From: Phorcus lineatus
Taxonomy: Eukaryota; Mollusca; Gastropoda; Trochida; Trochidae
NCBI GenBank assembly: GCA_921293015.1
Contig: OV121089.1
Span: forward strand, 49,299,220-49,363,219
Length of the DNA stretch: 64,000 nucleotides
Direction: 5' to 3'
The notes below the pieces were generated by a model. It had not been told where the DNA came from. It searched no databases and saw only the letters and a program-made list of their open reading frames with translations. A program made the position numbers and the translations under genes. Positions 27,201 through 34,759 of the stretch are shown in pieces (the stretch's first letter is position 1; every line of letters starts with the position of its first letter).

Positions 27201-30200
27201 TTGCACAAAATCACCGAAGCATGACTCGAAGCCACGCCCAGTGTGACGTGCTAGTGGGCAGCTGAAAGCCCAGCCCTTTGATTTTCTCTGTATTTTTAAG
27301 CTAATTCAACAGCAAAATAGAGGCAATAGCATGACCGAAAGAATTCCAAAATACGATATATAACGGCTTCATGATATCAACTTTCCCTCTCAGTCGTCAA
27401 ATCCATCTTAATTAGAGACTGTGACAATCCTTGGACGCGGTTTTCTTGGGTGGGTTTATATCAAAAAGGTAAAGAACTTGGTCGGTGAAGGATCCAATTA
27501 CAATGGGATATCACGTAGTGTTACAACATGTATTTATCGATATGGAGTTATAAATTGTCTCGAAAAAATGAAGGTTTTTGTAAAAAAACGGGAGACATTG
27601 TGGAAACTTTTTTAATGACTATAGGACAAATAATTTTGTTTCACTTCACTTTCATGACAACTTAGTACATATTGGAATATTCGTTTGTATTTAACTAACA
27701 CATATCATATTCTTATCTAGTATAACATCTCACACCGTGTTGCAATATCTCTGTCTTTGAATTTTACATTAAATGACATGAAAACATACCTGACGCAAGC
27801 GTTAGAAACATCCTATGTAATCCTAAGGAATGTTGGGTCCCGTTATTCACGATGTACTTTGTTAAATGTGTGTCATCGTCCTTAGAGGTGCATGAGCCAA
27901 ATCTCCTTTTTTTAATTTATTGGTTGAATATATATTCTACAAGTTCATTGGTTCAAAATGACTGGACGCCGTGACAATAAACTAAGTACCAGTCAAATGC
28001 CAAGAGTTACGCCATTATGACAGGACATATATTCCGCTTGGCGGGTCCAAGGCGTTAAAATTCAAAAGGTATAATTAGAGACCATTAAATCAAGAATTGA
28101 AATTGAATGCGATAGGATTACATAACGGCCACCTGTGTTATAAAAAAACAAACAAACTAGTTAAACCAATTTGATTGTTGTGAAAACATTTGGCAGACAT
28201 CGTAATTGATGAACAACTTAAATTCAAGGTTAACCTTAGTGACTTGTGCAACGGGACCCAGGAAATTATCTTTGGATGTACATTTATGATGTATGACCTA
28301 CAAATGTGATAGGATTTGACTTCCACTTAGCTATTCTTACGACGATATCAACAATAATGTCTCACTCACCATACACTACATGCCTACATTACATTTAGAA
28401 AATTATGTGAACGCCAAAATACATAAAAATATGGATGTCATATTCAAATAATCCATGGTCAATAATACATTCAATTTTATTTTCATTATTTCTGTTGACT
28501 GAAAAAATATATAAATATAATGGAGAATTGTTTTTTAAAATAATCAGTCCAATGCAATTTAGCATTAATAGTAAATTCAGAGTTTTGTTGTAATATCATA
28601 AAAATTAAATTGAAAATGCCAAAATAAATTAAAACCAGTCGATGTTGTTCAATCTGTCTCGGTTTTGATTGCTTGTCGTCTCTTCTGTTTCTGTGCCACT
28701 CGAACTGTCATTTGGCTCATATAAGTAAGGAAAAGTATCGTCCCCGTCAATTGAAATTAGCGTTTCTGAACATGATGAGGCACATTCCATAGATAATGAT
28801 ATCTCGCTTTCTAAATAGCTGGTGGACATTATGCGTTAATACTTAATAAAGGTTATATATTTATGGGAATAAGGATGCCGGTGCATCCCTCAATATAATG
28901 TCCAATAAGTGAGCATAGTTCATGTAAGGAATACTTCCGGGATATCACGCGTTAGCGCAATCTTATAACTATGACAACATGGCGCAGGGTCGTGACTTTG
29001 AAAAACATTCCGTAGGAAAGTGCACACAGCATCGTATTTAATCAGGGTCTTGCGCTTGCAGAAATAGAAATATCCAGACAATGAACTAAACAATAGATTC
29101 CTTTAAGGTTTGAGTTGTTTGGATAACGTTTAGTAGGTAAAACCGACAGTTAAACTGTGAGATTTACTATCGGCTAGAGTTGTTTTACATAATGAGCGAA
29201 TGATGATATGCCAACTAGCACGTCACGAAAGATTCACGCTTCAGTGACCATAGGGCCTTTCAGGTTCTGCTCGCCGGTCGTAATTAGGCAATTAAATTAC
29301 AAAGCCGTAATTGTTGTTTAGCGGCCGATTTCAGAAATTTAAAGTCGAGACCACGTCAAATTGTAATCCCTTTTAACGAATTCCGAAATCGACCATAGGG
29401 CATTTCACCCGATCTTTAAAGTTACTAGCCCGAAGGGCTTGTGGTAGATTTTGGTTAGTTTCTAGCCCTGCAGTTACTGTGTTGTTGGTGTATTTTCTCA
29501 TGTCTCTAACATGGACTCCTATAAAGTATTTTGGACCCCAACTTTTCTTGTGGAAAAATTCGACCTAGAGCCAGCACTGAATGAAGGTGCATGAGAATTG
29601 CTAAGCCTTCAGACTATCCTGCAATTGGAAGTGGTGTTCCGTAGATGAAATAGAGAATACTAAACGACGTTCAGTTTAATAACATATTTATGAAACGAGT
29701 GGATGGTATTCGTATTTAACGAGCGAAAGCGAGTTAAATACCAATACTATCCACGAGTTTCATTAATATGTTATTAAACTGGACGAAGTTTAGTATTTTA
29801 TTTATTACACTCTTAAAATTAATAATATAAAATGAAAATCATGTTTACTCTCAATTCTCGTAGTTGTGCGTAGGAATACAATTCTTACAATCGACGCATA
29901 ACGTCATTAGACTGCATTGGAGAAATAGGCCAAGAGTAAGTCCGTTTATAATAGCTTTAATTTTGAACAATTCAAATGGAAGACACTCACTCGTGTTTTG
30001 GTCACTACGCACACAAATTGGCGAGTTAACAAAACATAACACCAGTCACTGAATTACTTAAATGAACGTTACTGAGTTGTGTGAATGAATGTCACGTGAT
30101 CGTGACGTCATTGGAATGTGAGTTTTGAAGCGCGATTCATTTAGTTTGAGTTAGTGTCAGTGGGAGGAACACTGTCCTTGTTGTTGCCGATGAAGTTAAC

Positions 30201-31288
30201 ATTGATGAGACAGTTGCTAACGGAATCACCGGAGATTGAGTTGATTGATCGAAATTTGGAAGCACTGACGCTGACAAGAACCTACTGAAATCGGCAGGGA
30301 TGACTTTGCCCGATCTACTGACGAAAGCCCGCTTGACCCGGATTCGGAGGACATGTTTACATTTGAAGAAGATGGACGTTGATTAATGATAATAGTGCTG
30401 ATATTTCTGTGCTGTTTCTTGGACAACTGAGAATAATTATCTATGCTTTGGATATTTTTGTGACCACTAATTTGCATGATTTGATTGTTATCGCTATTTT
30501 GATTTACATCATCACGCGATAACTTGTCATGTGACTACAGGAAAATAGTTCCGGATGCGATCGCTTTCACGTGCAATGTTTCACAACAGTGTTGAATAAC
30601 ATGTCATTGTTTCACAACTGTAGTATCTCCAACGAGAGTGTAATAAATAAGCATAGACATTTTCAGGATAGTTTGCTAGTTTAACTAGATGTTCTGCAAG
30701 GTACTTTCAGTAACGCAGTAGCCAGTTTAGCTTGAAGGCTAATATGTAGCACTGATGCACGGTTGCAGGGAAACAACGATGACCTGATCCTGTCCTGCTG
30801 CCTCCATTACTGCAAGGACAAGGCTCGCGACTACATGAACAAGAGCAGAGGTCAGTCACTCAGTCTCTTCACTATTACATCAAATGGTGCCAACTTCATA
30901 AGCACAGGATTTGTTTCAGTCAAGCCAGTCTCATATCAATATCAATGTGTCAGTCGTGTTAGGACAAGATTAGTTCTTGTTTAAGATTGCAGACTGTAAA
31001 CTGTATTTGAAGCTGATTGATTCTTTTGGTACCAATATGAAACATGCTCCTAACTTGTTATAAGGAAATGAATAGGTTTGTTATTTCCTTTTAAATGAAA
31101 CTTCTAATTGTTTGAGATCTTGTAACTTGATTCAATGTTCATTGTTCATTTTTGCAGATGCACCAGTGCGTCTCTACCGCGATGTTGTTCTACTGACGGA
31201 CGACCGAAACCTGAGGCTGAAGGCTCACACGTCGAACGTTCCTGTCAAAGATGTCTTATCTTTCAAGAAGTGGAGCAACATCACTTGA
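3193..31288 (+). CDS. SMG6: SMG6/EST1A, C-terminal ~640 residues, 14 exons (5' part outside window)
   Basis: SMG6 is the endonuclease of nonsense-mediated mRNA decay; it joins UPF1 on terminating mRNPs and cuts near premature stops. The exons are 3193-3271, 3805-3915, 4782-4958, 5753-5814, 6201-6346, 7651-7906, 13576-13673, 14107-14210, 15030-15203, 15637-15777, 17254-17404, 25106-25317, 30769-30850 and 31158-31288. They sum to 1924 nt and stay in frame across all 13 junctions, each GT-AG, with no stop before TGA at 31286-31288. The first six to eight exons match the EST1 alpha-helical domain (NGRPYNQLAILA, YYYMRSLAASNP, METFPE, WSDWM, WNPPPT). Exons 9-10 are an acidic and then charged linker. 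Exons 11-14 form the PIN nuclease, with aspartates in PDTN, NNDD and LTDDRN equivalent to human D1251, D1353 and D1392. It ends KKWSNIT. It appears functional. Confidence 0.96.
3272..4370. other. SMG6 intronic sequence between exons a, b and c
   Basis: Apart from exon b (3805-3915) this is AT-rich intron. No repeat or RNA gene is recognised before the foldback at 4371. Confidence 0.6.
3805..3915 (+). CDS. SMG6: SMG6 exon b (EST1 domain)
   Basis: A phase-0 exon of 37 codons starting RRKLDAVYYYMRSLAASNP and ending FEDVRKK before GTGAGT. The YYYMRSLAASNP motif is near-identical to vertebrate SMG6 and sets it apart from SMG5 and SMG7. Confidence 0.95.
4371..4513. repeat. Small foldback (MITE-like) element in SMG6 intron
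   Basis: The two arms are about 38 bp each and imperfect. The left arm reads ATATCAATCTGCCCTTGACA onward; the right arm is its reverse complement, ending TGTCAAGGGAAAGCAGATAT. About 65 bp of loop separates them. No clear target duplication was found. Confidence 0.7.
4514..4781. other. SMG6 intronic sequence
   Basis: Intron ending at the acceptor AG 4780-4781. Two TGACGTCA-like sites near 4597 and 4617 flank CAATGGTTG, but nothing else is recognised. Confidence 0.4.
4782..4958 (+). CDS. SMG6: SMG6 exon c (charged linker inside the EST1 domain)
   Basis: Fifty-nine codons, phase 0 at both ends. The product is rich in Lys, Arg and Glu, with a RRLKQKRHREGPRVEIW segment followed by an acidic stretch. 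The GPR.EIW core matches the corresponding loop in vertebrate SMG6; the remainder is poorly conserved, as expected for a linker. Confidence 0.93.
5120..5206. repeat. Foldback palindrome with 25-bp arms
   Basis: Arms at 5120-5144 and 5182-5206 are reverse complements with a single mismatch, containing AACACCTAGGCACGTG and its complement around a 37-bp loop. It lies in the intron between exons c and d. Confidence 0.85.
5753..5814 (+). CDS. SMG6: SMG6 exon d
   Basis: A short 62-nt exon encoding VNKRFVLSFLNIHGKLFTKI plus two bases of a glycine codon that is completed by the next exon. The HGKLFT..GMETFP block across this junction is a strong SMG6 signature. Confidence 0.95.
6201..6346 (+). CDS. 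SMG6: SMG6 exon e
   Basis: Starts after TTCAG at 6196-6200. Its first base completes Gly, then METFPE, a helix with LLQHAP, and LQLMAINMFAVEN follow. It ends at AAAG before GTATGT, leaving one base for the next exon. The 38-bp minisatellite begins about 260 nt into the following intron. Confidence 0.95.
6606..7640. repeat. 38-bp minisatellite, ~27 copies, in SMG6 intron up to the acceptor
   Basis: The unit AATCACAACACAGTTTCAG plus TGAATGAATGCTGACACAG repeats at exactly 38 bp. Copies differ at a three-state site (GCTGACA, GCCGACA or GCTTTCA) and at CAGTGAATG/CACTGAATG/CACTTAATG. These variants occur in interspersed order, with the GCTTTCA type homogenised at the right end. The array stops about 10 nt before the acceptor of exon f. 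Confidence 0.95.
7651..7906 (+). CDS. SMG6: SMG6 exon f (end of EST1 helical domain)
   Basis: Completes Asp from the previous exon (DESLGETCRSLLQEHA). It continues through an amphipathic helical stretch to VKSWSDWM and WNPPPT, both SMG6 landmarks. The donor at 7907 splits a glycine codon. The acceptor TGTGTTCTAG follows only about 10 nt after the last recognisable minisatellite copy. Confidence 0.94.
7940..8270. repeat. Two diverged ~185-bp direct repeats in intron
   Basis: The segments around 7992-8085 and 8187-8262 share CCAAATTTGGT, a GTGTG(A)CA..AGG run, ATCAATAC, and TGGAGTTT.AAAAT in the same order. They look like an old duplication within a dispersed repeat. Not recognised further. 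Confidence 0.5.
8281..10724 (+). mobile_element. piggyBac-like non-autonomous element, copy 1 (2444 bp)
   Basis: The element starts CCCTTAAGATGCGGGTCCCGG and ends CAACGGAAGGG. TTAA occurs on both sides (8277-8280 and 10725-10728). TTAA duplication with CCC...GGG ends is the piggyBac pattern. No transposase frame is present. The interior is nine or so degenerate repeats with a TTGTCTTCAATTC-like core near 8794, 8972, 9170, 9348, 9546, 9727, 9919, 10205 and 10357. The right end carries a segment with direct repeats of GGAAAATTC(G/A)(G)CCAC. Copy 2 at 21742 matches closely throughout. Confidence 0.88.
10750..13135. mobile_element. DNA element with ~300-bp imperfect inverted ends
   Basis: The left arm at about 10845-11060 and the right arm at about 12840-13075 are reverse complements with indels. 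Shared blocks in order are TTTTCTTTGACGCAC, AATGAGAATGAAA, GGGTTGCTAAAAC / GTGGCTAAAACGAAC, TTTGGGACACT and TTTATTACTTAC / TTATTACTTACGAG. Outer limits are uncertain and no target duplication was resolved. The ~1.8-kb interior has only short unrecognised frames, so it is probably a non-autonomous or foldback element. Confidence 0.6.
13136..13575. other. SMG6 intronic sequence
   Basis: No repeat, gene or RNA recognised; it ends at the acceptor TTGCAG of exon g. Confidence 0.5.
13576..13673 (+). CDS. SMG6: SMG6 exon g
   Basis: Follows TTGCAG after a 5.7-kb intron filled by two transposable elements. It encodes LEIDVWKGMGDLCNVLTGLD and a YRDKRD end. The DVW...CN.LT pattern matches vertebrate SMG6. 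One base of the last codon carries to the next exon. Confidence 0.92.
13674..14106. other. SMG6 intronic sequence
   Basis: An ordinary AT-rich intron between exons g and h; no further feature seen. Confidence 0.5.
14107..14210 (+). CDS. SMG6: SMG6 exon h
   Basis: Encodes a loop and helix, LGEDSMMAGFIPML, then CYVHTTTDK at the donor. It corresponds to the human segment with LEED..LSGFVPLL and CYVEKTSDK. Phase 0 at its end. Confidence 0.92.
14211..15029. other. SMG6 intronic sequence
   Basis: AT-rich intron between exons h and i with no recognised repeat. It ends in the pyrimidine-rich acceptor ATCTCTTCCAG. Confidence 0.5.
15030..15203 (+). CDS. SMG6: SMG6 exon i
   Basis: Fifty-eight codons, phase 0. 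It begins EVAKDCLRLEKLRLFGEYL and ends in a polar stretch, TNRKRSNSSE. This is the end of the helical domain and the start of the disordered linker before the PIN domain. Confidence 0.93.
15637..15777 (+). CDS. SMG6: SMG6 exon j (acidic then coiled-coil-like linker)
   Basis: Forty-seven codons. It opens with an acidic tract (SDDVIVESEEEADVESGGED) and then a charged helix rich in Lys, Arg and Gln ending NVQ. Vertebrate SMG6 has the same acidic-then-basic order just before the PIN domain. The donor GTACGA is also the first nucleotide of the 25-bp minisatellite. Confidence 0.94.
15778..17060 (+). repeat. 25-bp minisatellite, ~50 copies, starting at the SMG6 exon j donor
   Basis: The unit GTACGACTCTGTTGTCTGT plus CTATAG repeats every 25 bp. 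It starts at the first intron nucleotide and ends near GTCCGACTCTGCCG. Variants include GTACAACTCTGTGG, GTCCGACTC and GGGACAACTC, with runs of linked variants showing multi-unit duplication. Each unit places a pyrimidine-rich TGTCTGTCTATAG directly before GTACGA, so an AG|GT junction recurs throughout the array. Confidence 0.96.
17254..17404 (+). CDS. SMG6: SMG6 exon k (start of PIN domain)
   Basis: Encodes the first beta strand and catalytic aspartate of the PIN nuclease in FLIPDTNCFIDHL (human D1251), then the ALKRIL helix and FTLVVPLV strand. It ends in phase 1 within the conserved VINELDG block, which the next exon completes after a 7.7-kb intron. Confidence 0.96.
17522..19092. mobile_element. 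Tandem-repeat transposable element with ATACCCCCGC hairpin end
   Basis: A truncated copy (17522-17874) is followed by a fuller one (17875-19092). Both start with the hairpin TATACCCCCGC...GCGGGGGTATA and then a GTCCGTCC-rich run. The body consists of ~170-bp units containing CTCCTAAACTATACATGCTA, CCATGATCC, GCCTTTTGAGGGTT and CATGGAAACATGACTAAAAC. The right end is GCGGGGGTAT, inverted to the left end. No transposase is present. The superfamily is unknown. Confidence 0.8.
18471..18618 (-). mobile_element. 3' end of a non-LTR retrotransposon or SINE inserted in the tandem-repeat element
   Basis: It begins with a (TAAGA)n run and then ACTTTATTATCCCGAAGGAAA. Read on the - strand this is TTTCCTTCGGGATAATAAAG followed by a TCTTA microsatellite, a typical LINE-type 3' tail. 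It interrupts a ~170-bp unit between TTTGT and AGAGTATATCT. Confidence 0.65.
19093..19890. other. SMG6 intronic sequence
   Basis: No recognised repeat boundary, gene or RNA. Short open frames here lack any domain or splice support. Confidence 0.5.
20834..21357 (+). mobile_element. Tandem-repeat element with AGCTCATCAGG hairpin end (family D), inserted in repeat B
   Basis: Starts with the hairpin AGCTCATCAGGTCT / AGACCCGATGGGCT, then GGCATGGCATGGCGTCCGGC and a GTCCGTCC run. About three ~125-bp units follow with TTCTTCTCCAG, AGAGAGCTGAA, GGGATTCTAAATTGTAG and GACCCCATGACCCC. A reverse-complement copy is at 34760-35076. It is absent at the equivalent position of B copy 2. Confidence 0.8.
21742..24184 (+). 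mobile_element. piggyBac-like non-autonomous element, copy 2 (2443 bp)
   Basis: Same orientation and nearly the same length as the copy at 8281, with the same sequence order throughout. The TTAA duplications are 21738-21741 and 24185-24188. The left end CCCTTAAGATGCGGGTCCCGG is intact; the right end has decayed to CGTAAGAG. A 153-codon open frame at 22773-23234 is not preserved in copy 1 and is not regarded as a gene. Confidence 0.88.
24449..25105. other. SMG6 intronic sequence
   Basis: AT-rich; nothing recognised. It ends at the acceptor TTTGCAG of the PIN exon l. Confidence 0.5.
25106..25317 (+). CDS. SMG6: SMG6 exon l (middle of PIN domain)
   Basis: Begins after TTTGCAG and completes V-INELDGLGRG, the second conserved acidic block. 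It runs through a lineage-variable loop, FLEEEFEKKNSHLRAQTS, to the ISFRSEE motif. The donor is GTGAGT. The loop before VVKSRSQQAV differs from vertebrates, but the flanks are conserved. Confidence 0.96.
25318..27027. other. SMG6 intronic sequence
   Basis: AT-rich intron with short open frames only. The 105-codon frame at 26259-26576 shows low-complexity composition and no domain. Confidence 0.5.
27028..29420. mobile_element. Dispersed repeat family B, copy 2 (~2.4 kb)
   Basis: Aligns with 19891-24448 after removal of that copy's insertions. Shared landmarks are GATTATTACAAATTA, CGACTACTAGGAGAC-type sequence, GTGACAATCCTTGGAC, TTCCGCTTGGCGGGTCCAA and CTGTGAGATTT. It retains a central segment (about 28215-29020) missing from copy 1, which holds the - strand frame described at 28629. 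The ends TTTAAAGAGG and GATCTTTAAA are weakly inverted. Its TTAA at 29150-29153 is the unoccupied equivalent of the piggyBac-like insertion site in copy 1. Confidence 0.75.
28629..28829 (-). CDS. Possible first exon of a P2X7-intracellular-domain-like protein in repeat B
   Basis: A 66-codon frame starting ATG at 28829. It is acidic and Ser-rich, with FPYLYEPNDSSS followed by NRDRLNNIDW at a possible donor (TG|GTTTTA). In the families I know, a PY.FEP motif and an RL.N.DWC segment introduce the cysteine-rich P2X7 C-terminal (ballast) domain, often found in mobile or multicopy genes. No downstream exon with the Cys pattern was recognised, so this is either an orphan exon or chance. If the exon is real, the frame's stop just after the donor would lie in the intron. 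Confidence 0.35.
   Translation of the reverse strand: MSTSYLESEISLSMECASSCSETLISIDGDDTFPYLYEPNDSSSGTETEETTSNQNRDRLNNIDWF
29656..29797. repeat. Foldback palindrome with ~68-bp arms
   Basis: The left arm starts AATACTAAACGACGTTCAG and the right arm ends GACGAAGTTTAGTATT. Arms are near-complementary throughout, including AATAACATATTTATGAAAC and GTTTCATTAATATGTTATT, around the loop ACGAGCGAAAGCGAGT. It can form an almost complete hairpin. Confidence 0.9.
29798..30650. mobile_element. 853-bp segment bounded by a perfect 16-bp inverted repeat
   Basis: TTATTTATTACACTCT at 29798-29813 is exactly inverted at 30635-30650. The left copy abuts the foldback at 29656-29797. The segment contains the tyrosine-recombinase fragment at 30226-30513 on the - strand. 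No target duplication was seen, so the element status is inferred from the inverted ends and content. Confidence 0.5.
30226..30513 (-). pseudogene. C-terminal fragment of a Crypton-type tyrosine recombinase
   Basis: The frame reads QIMQISGHKNIQSIDNYSQ then LSKKQHRNISTII and a Ser-rich tail. GHKN followed 8-10 residues later by a Tyr matches the last two catalytic positions (His, and the nucleophile Tyr) of Crypton-derived and phage-type tyrosine recombinases. Animal members have the same GHKN..SI.NYS..S..Q pattern. The Arg-His catalytic block upstream is missing; the frame meets a stop near 30525. It is a remnant inside the last large SMG6 intron, on the opposite strand. Confidence 0.6.
30769..30850 (+). 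CDS. SMG6: SMG6 exon m (PIN catalytic NNDD motif)
   Basis: Encodes GNNDDLILSCCLHYCKDKA, which holds the essential catalytic aspartate (human D1353), and ends inside a split Asp codon. It follows a 5.45-kb intron filled by transposable elements. Confidence 0.97.
31158..31288 (+). CDS. SMG6: SMG6 terminal coding exon
   Basis: Encodes the last PIN aspartate in VVLLTDDRNLRLKAHT (human D1392), then NVPVKDVLSFKKW and the C-terminus SNIT, with stop TGA at 31286-31288. The protein ends close to where vertebrate SMG6 ends. Confidence 0.97.
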
Positions 31289-33060
31289 TCTCCGGAGGTT
31301 TAGCTGGTCTAAATCTTCTCTCTGCATCTTGTTTGCAAGTCTTGACCTGACCTTCGACACTACATATGACCTGGCCTGGCCTTTTACGGGGCCACATTGC
31401 CAGCCAAACAGTGATCCTCCCTTGCTTGCTGTGTGTTAAGGTTCACTAGAGATACAGATGCCTGCATGGTTTCCGCCACCAGTTCGATCCAAGAAGATCC
31501 CCAGCTGACGTAGAGTTGAGAAACGCCCTCATGTTTGTCCAGGTGTGATAGATCCTCGTGGTGCTAGCGACACCAAACGCTTGTTCCAGGCTTGGAGATG
31601 AAGAATAATGCTTTCCAGATGCTACAAGTTCATGGTTACTGTTTGAAGATGAAGAGTATTGCTTTCAAGGCGGCATGTTCCAAGTTTAATGATGAGGATG
31701 ATTCTGTTCCTTTGATGGCTTATTGCATGTTTGAGGATTGAATATATAGTTCCCTAAGTTAGTTGTTCCAAGTTCAAAGATCTCTGATTTCGTTCATAAG
31801 GGAGCCAGTCATACGCATGTGCTGAAAAAGTTTGCAGACGGATAGTCGACACTATTGGAGAGAATAACATGATAGATCTAGTAAAAGTATTTGGTAGATA
31901 TATGAACTGAAAGAAATATTTGTTTGTCCACTGGGAGGTTGAAGGATGACAGAGATTATTGCTAAGGTCTACTAGCAGATGCCTCTGTGGCCTTGAATGA
32001 AGAAAGATGACAGAGATTATTGCCAAGGTCTACTAGCAGATGCTTCTATGGCCTTGAGTGGAGAAAGATGATAGAGATTATTGCTAAGGTCTACTAGCAG
32101 ATGCTTCTGTGGCCTTGAGTGAAGAAAGATGATAGAGATTATTGCTAAGGTCTTTTAGCAGAGGCTGCTGTGGCCTTGAGTGGAGAAAGATGATAGAGAT
32201 TATTGCTAAGGTCTACTAGCAGAGGCTGCTGTGGCTTTGACTGAAGGAGGAGGATAAGGTTATTGCTAAGGTCTACTCAATAGATTTCTTAAAAGTTATT
32301 TCTTATATGTATGTTAACAAATAAAGATTGCCAGATGATTTAATATAAGCTAAAATATATCTAAGTGGATTGACACCCAGGTTGGAAAGTGGACAAATAC
32401 TACTAGTCAGTCAAGAGGACAATTGACAAAGTATTGTGAGATAGATGGGTTGAGAGATGACCGAAGAATTGGTTCCAATCAGACGAATGAACGAAATATG
32501 ATGAAATTTGAGCCATCTGATTCAAGTCACATGCCATTTGTTAGATATGAAACGAGTATTCACCATTGAAGTTATAATTTTTGTCATGTTGTGTTTCTGT
32601 GCAATTTTTGTGCAATGTGTTGAACTCTGTGATTACCTGGACACATTGACTTGGCAGATGTTGGTGTTTGAGGAAGTCCAGCATAGAAAATTTGGAGGAA
32701 GTGAATCACTAGAACATTTGTATATATCATATTATGTAAAGAATGTCTTGGAATCAGTAGTGAGGGTTACTGCTCTGATCACAGAATTCCACACATCCCA
32801 ACAACTGTTGACTGTACATGCTGCCAAGCTTCAAGCTTTGATAACCTTTTAATTGTCAGTCCTGAAATGGTTTTGAGTTTCACGATTCAAACAAGTATTT
32901 ATTCCTTGTAACAGTTTAAGCATTCATATATGTTTTAAAATAGGGTCTGTTGACTTCCTTTTTAAAATGCTGGAGAGAACATTGGCCTCAACTGTTTTTT
33001 GTTTGACTTGTTTTCAGTTCGTTTCAAAGCTGAACTTAAGTCAGAATCAAATAAATACAG
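31289..33060 (+). other. SMG6: SMG6 3' UTR region with candidate polyadenylation signals
   Basis: Sequence after the SMG6 stop has no further coding similarity. AATAAA occurs at 32320-32325 and 33050-33055, either of which could end the transcript. A tandem repeat lies inside it (31945-32278). A 114-codon frame at 32508-32852 has one hydrophobic stretch but no recognisable domain and is not called as a gene. Confidence 0.5.
31945..32278 (+). repeat. 61-bp tandem repeat in the SMG6 3' UTR, ~5.5 copies
   Basis: GATGACAGAGATTATTGCTA starts copies at 31945, 32006, 32067, 32128 and 32189, exactly 61 bp apart, with a degraded copy near 32250. Each unit also holds AAGGTCTACTAGCAGATGC and TGTGGCCTTGAGTG. 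The period is not a multiple of three and no frame is conserved. Confidence 0.93.
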
Positions 33061-34759
33061 TATATAAGGAAGAAAGAAAGGGTAATGATGCAGCCTGATG
33101 TAATCATCAGTTCTTCCAGATGGTTCTGTCAAAACATGCTCTTTTAAGGAATGAAAAGCTGTGAAGTTTCCGATTTCATTCAGATTGTGAGGATTAAGTT
33201 ATTTTCTGATGTGATAAACAGACGGAGTACTTGGAAGTTTCTCTGTTGACTGAAATAGGCTTTAAAACTCAGATTGTTTGGAAGTCAGTTATAGTCCAGT
33301 GTGGACACATGCAGATAGACAGACAGGAAGTGAAGGGAACTAGGGAGTTGCTCTGGTGCCTCCCAGCATCGAGTAGGAATCTCAACAGACGTCCTACCCA
33401 CTCGAGCTCACCTTACGTCACCAACTGGATGGTCTGCCATGGCTGACATATGAAGATGTTACTAAATATTTGACACTCTGTTTTACACGTTTATAAGTCA
33501 TAATCTCTCTCTCTTCAGTTTTCCAATTCATCATTTTGTCCCAGATGGAGAGTTGATGTAAATGCTTGAGATTGCAGCTTTCTAGAGTGCTACTGAGAGA
33601 CTCTACATATCTCATCAATTTGAAGTGTTACAGTTAAACTAACATAGACCACCTTCATCAGCCTGTCAGTTACAGCTGCCTGACAGATTTATTAACATGA
33701 CAGGCAGCATTAGCGTCCACAAACGGTTGACTTCTATGTATATACAGACCACTGTTGGAGGTAAATGAGTAGATCTGAACAGCGACAGTCAGGTATGAAG
33801 GAATATATAGAGTGACGCACTGGCGTTCTTTCTTGTCGTTTAATATAGCACAAAATTTGGTAATTTATTCACTCCGAATTAATACATGTATAATAGTTTA
33901 TTGTTTTTATAATGTTCCAAACTTGTATAAAAGTCTCCAACAAAAATCAACTTTTCAATGTTATAAAAATTTATTGAATTACAACTTCTTTAGACATTTG
34001 GTTTTTAAGTTAAACATTTGAAATTCCTCAGTGCAATTTTCTTCATAATGAAATGTTATTCATCACATGAATACTTTTTTTGTCAGAGTACCCTGACATT
34101 AGACTTGATTAATCCACAGTTTGTGAAGCAATTAGACAGGTGGGTAGATGAAATGGATAAAACGCAACTCATTAACTTTGTAATGGTTCCATATATACAA
34201 GATGTGAACCCACCACTCTTATTTCTATCCTTTCAAAATGTAAAAGAGTTGGTCATTATTGATTGACACCTTGGTATGGGTTTTAGACAGGAAAGCAATT
34301 GTTCATTGTTTCACTTTTGAATGTCACAACTACAAAGTATTGAGACGTCATGTTCAGCTGCATTATACCAGTTTAATATTGCTGTTACATATTATCTGCA
34401 ACAGGCAAATAATAATTTCATGCATCAAGTGTGTGACACTGTTGGTCTTTAATGCAGAACACCTTGATACAGGTTTTAGTTAGTTAAAGCTATTGTTCAA
34501 TGTTTTTACTTCCGATTGTGCCATAAGGAGTTGTCTGTACAATGGTCTGACCTCTGTGCAGTCATTTTTAAGGGCAGCGTTCTCACCTGTAGACTCTTGT
34601 ACCCGAGTTATGAACTAATCATTGAATGAATGACTGACTGATTAACTGAGTGACATTGGAGATGTTGAATAAATATGTTTCCATGGTTACCACTTGTTTT
34701 TCCTCTTGTTTGAAAGAAATAGAATAATTAAGGCATATCACTGACAAATTTAAAAAATA
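33061..34759. other. Intergenic AT-rich sequence
   Basis: Nothing recognised apart from short frames. An AATAAA at 34668-34673 could be a distal SMG6 polyadenylation signal. Confidence 0.4.

Noticed and set aside
32508-32852. A 114-codon frame with a hydrophobic stretch after the SMG6 stop
   Set aside because: It lies within the probable SMG6 3' UTR, with AT-rich composition, no signal-peptide-like start, and no repeat in other frames or copies to support it.
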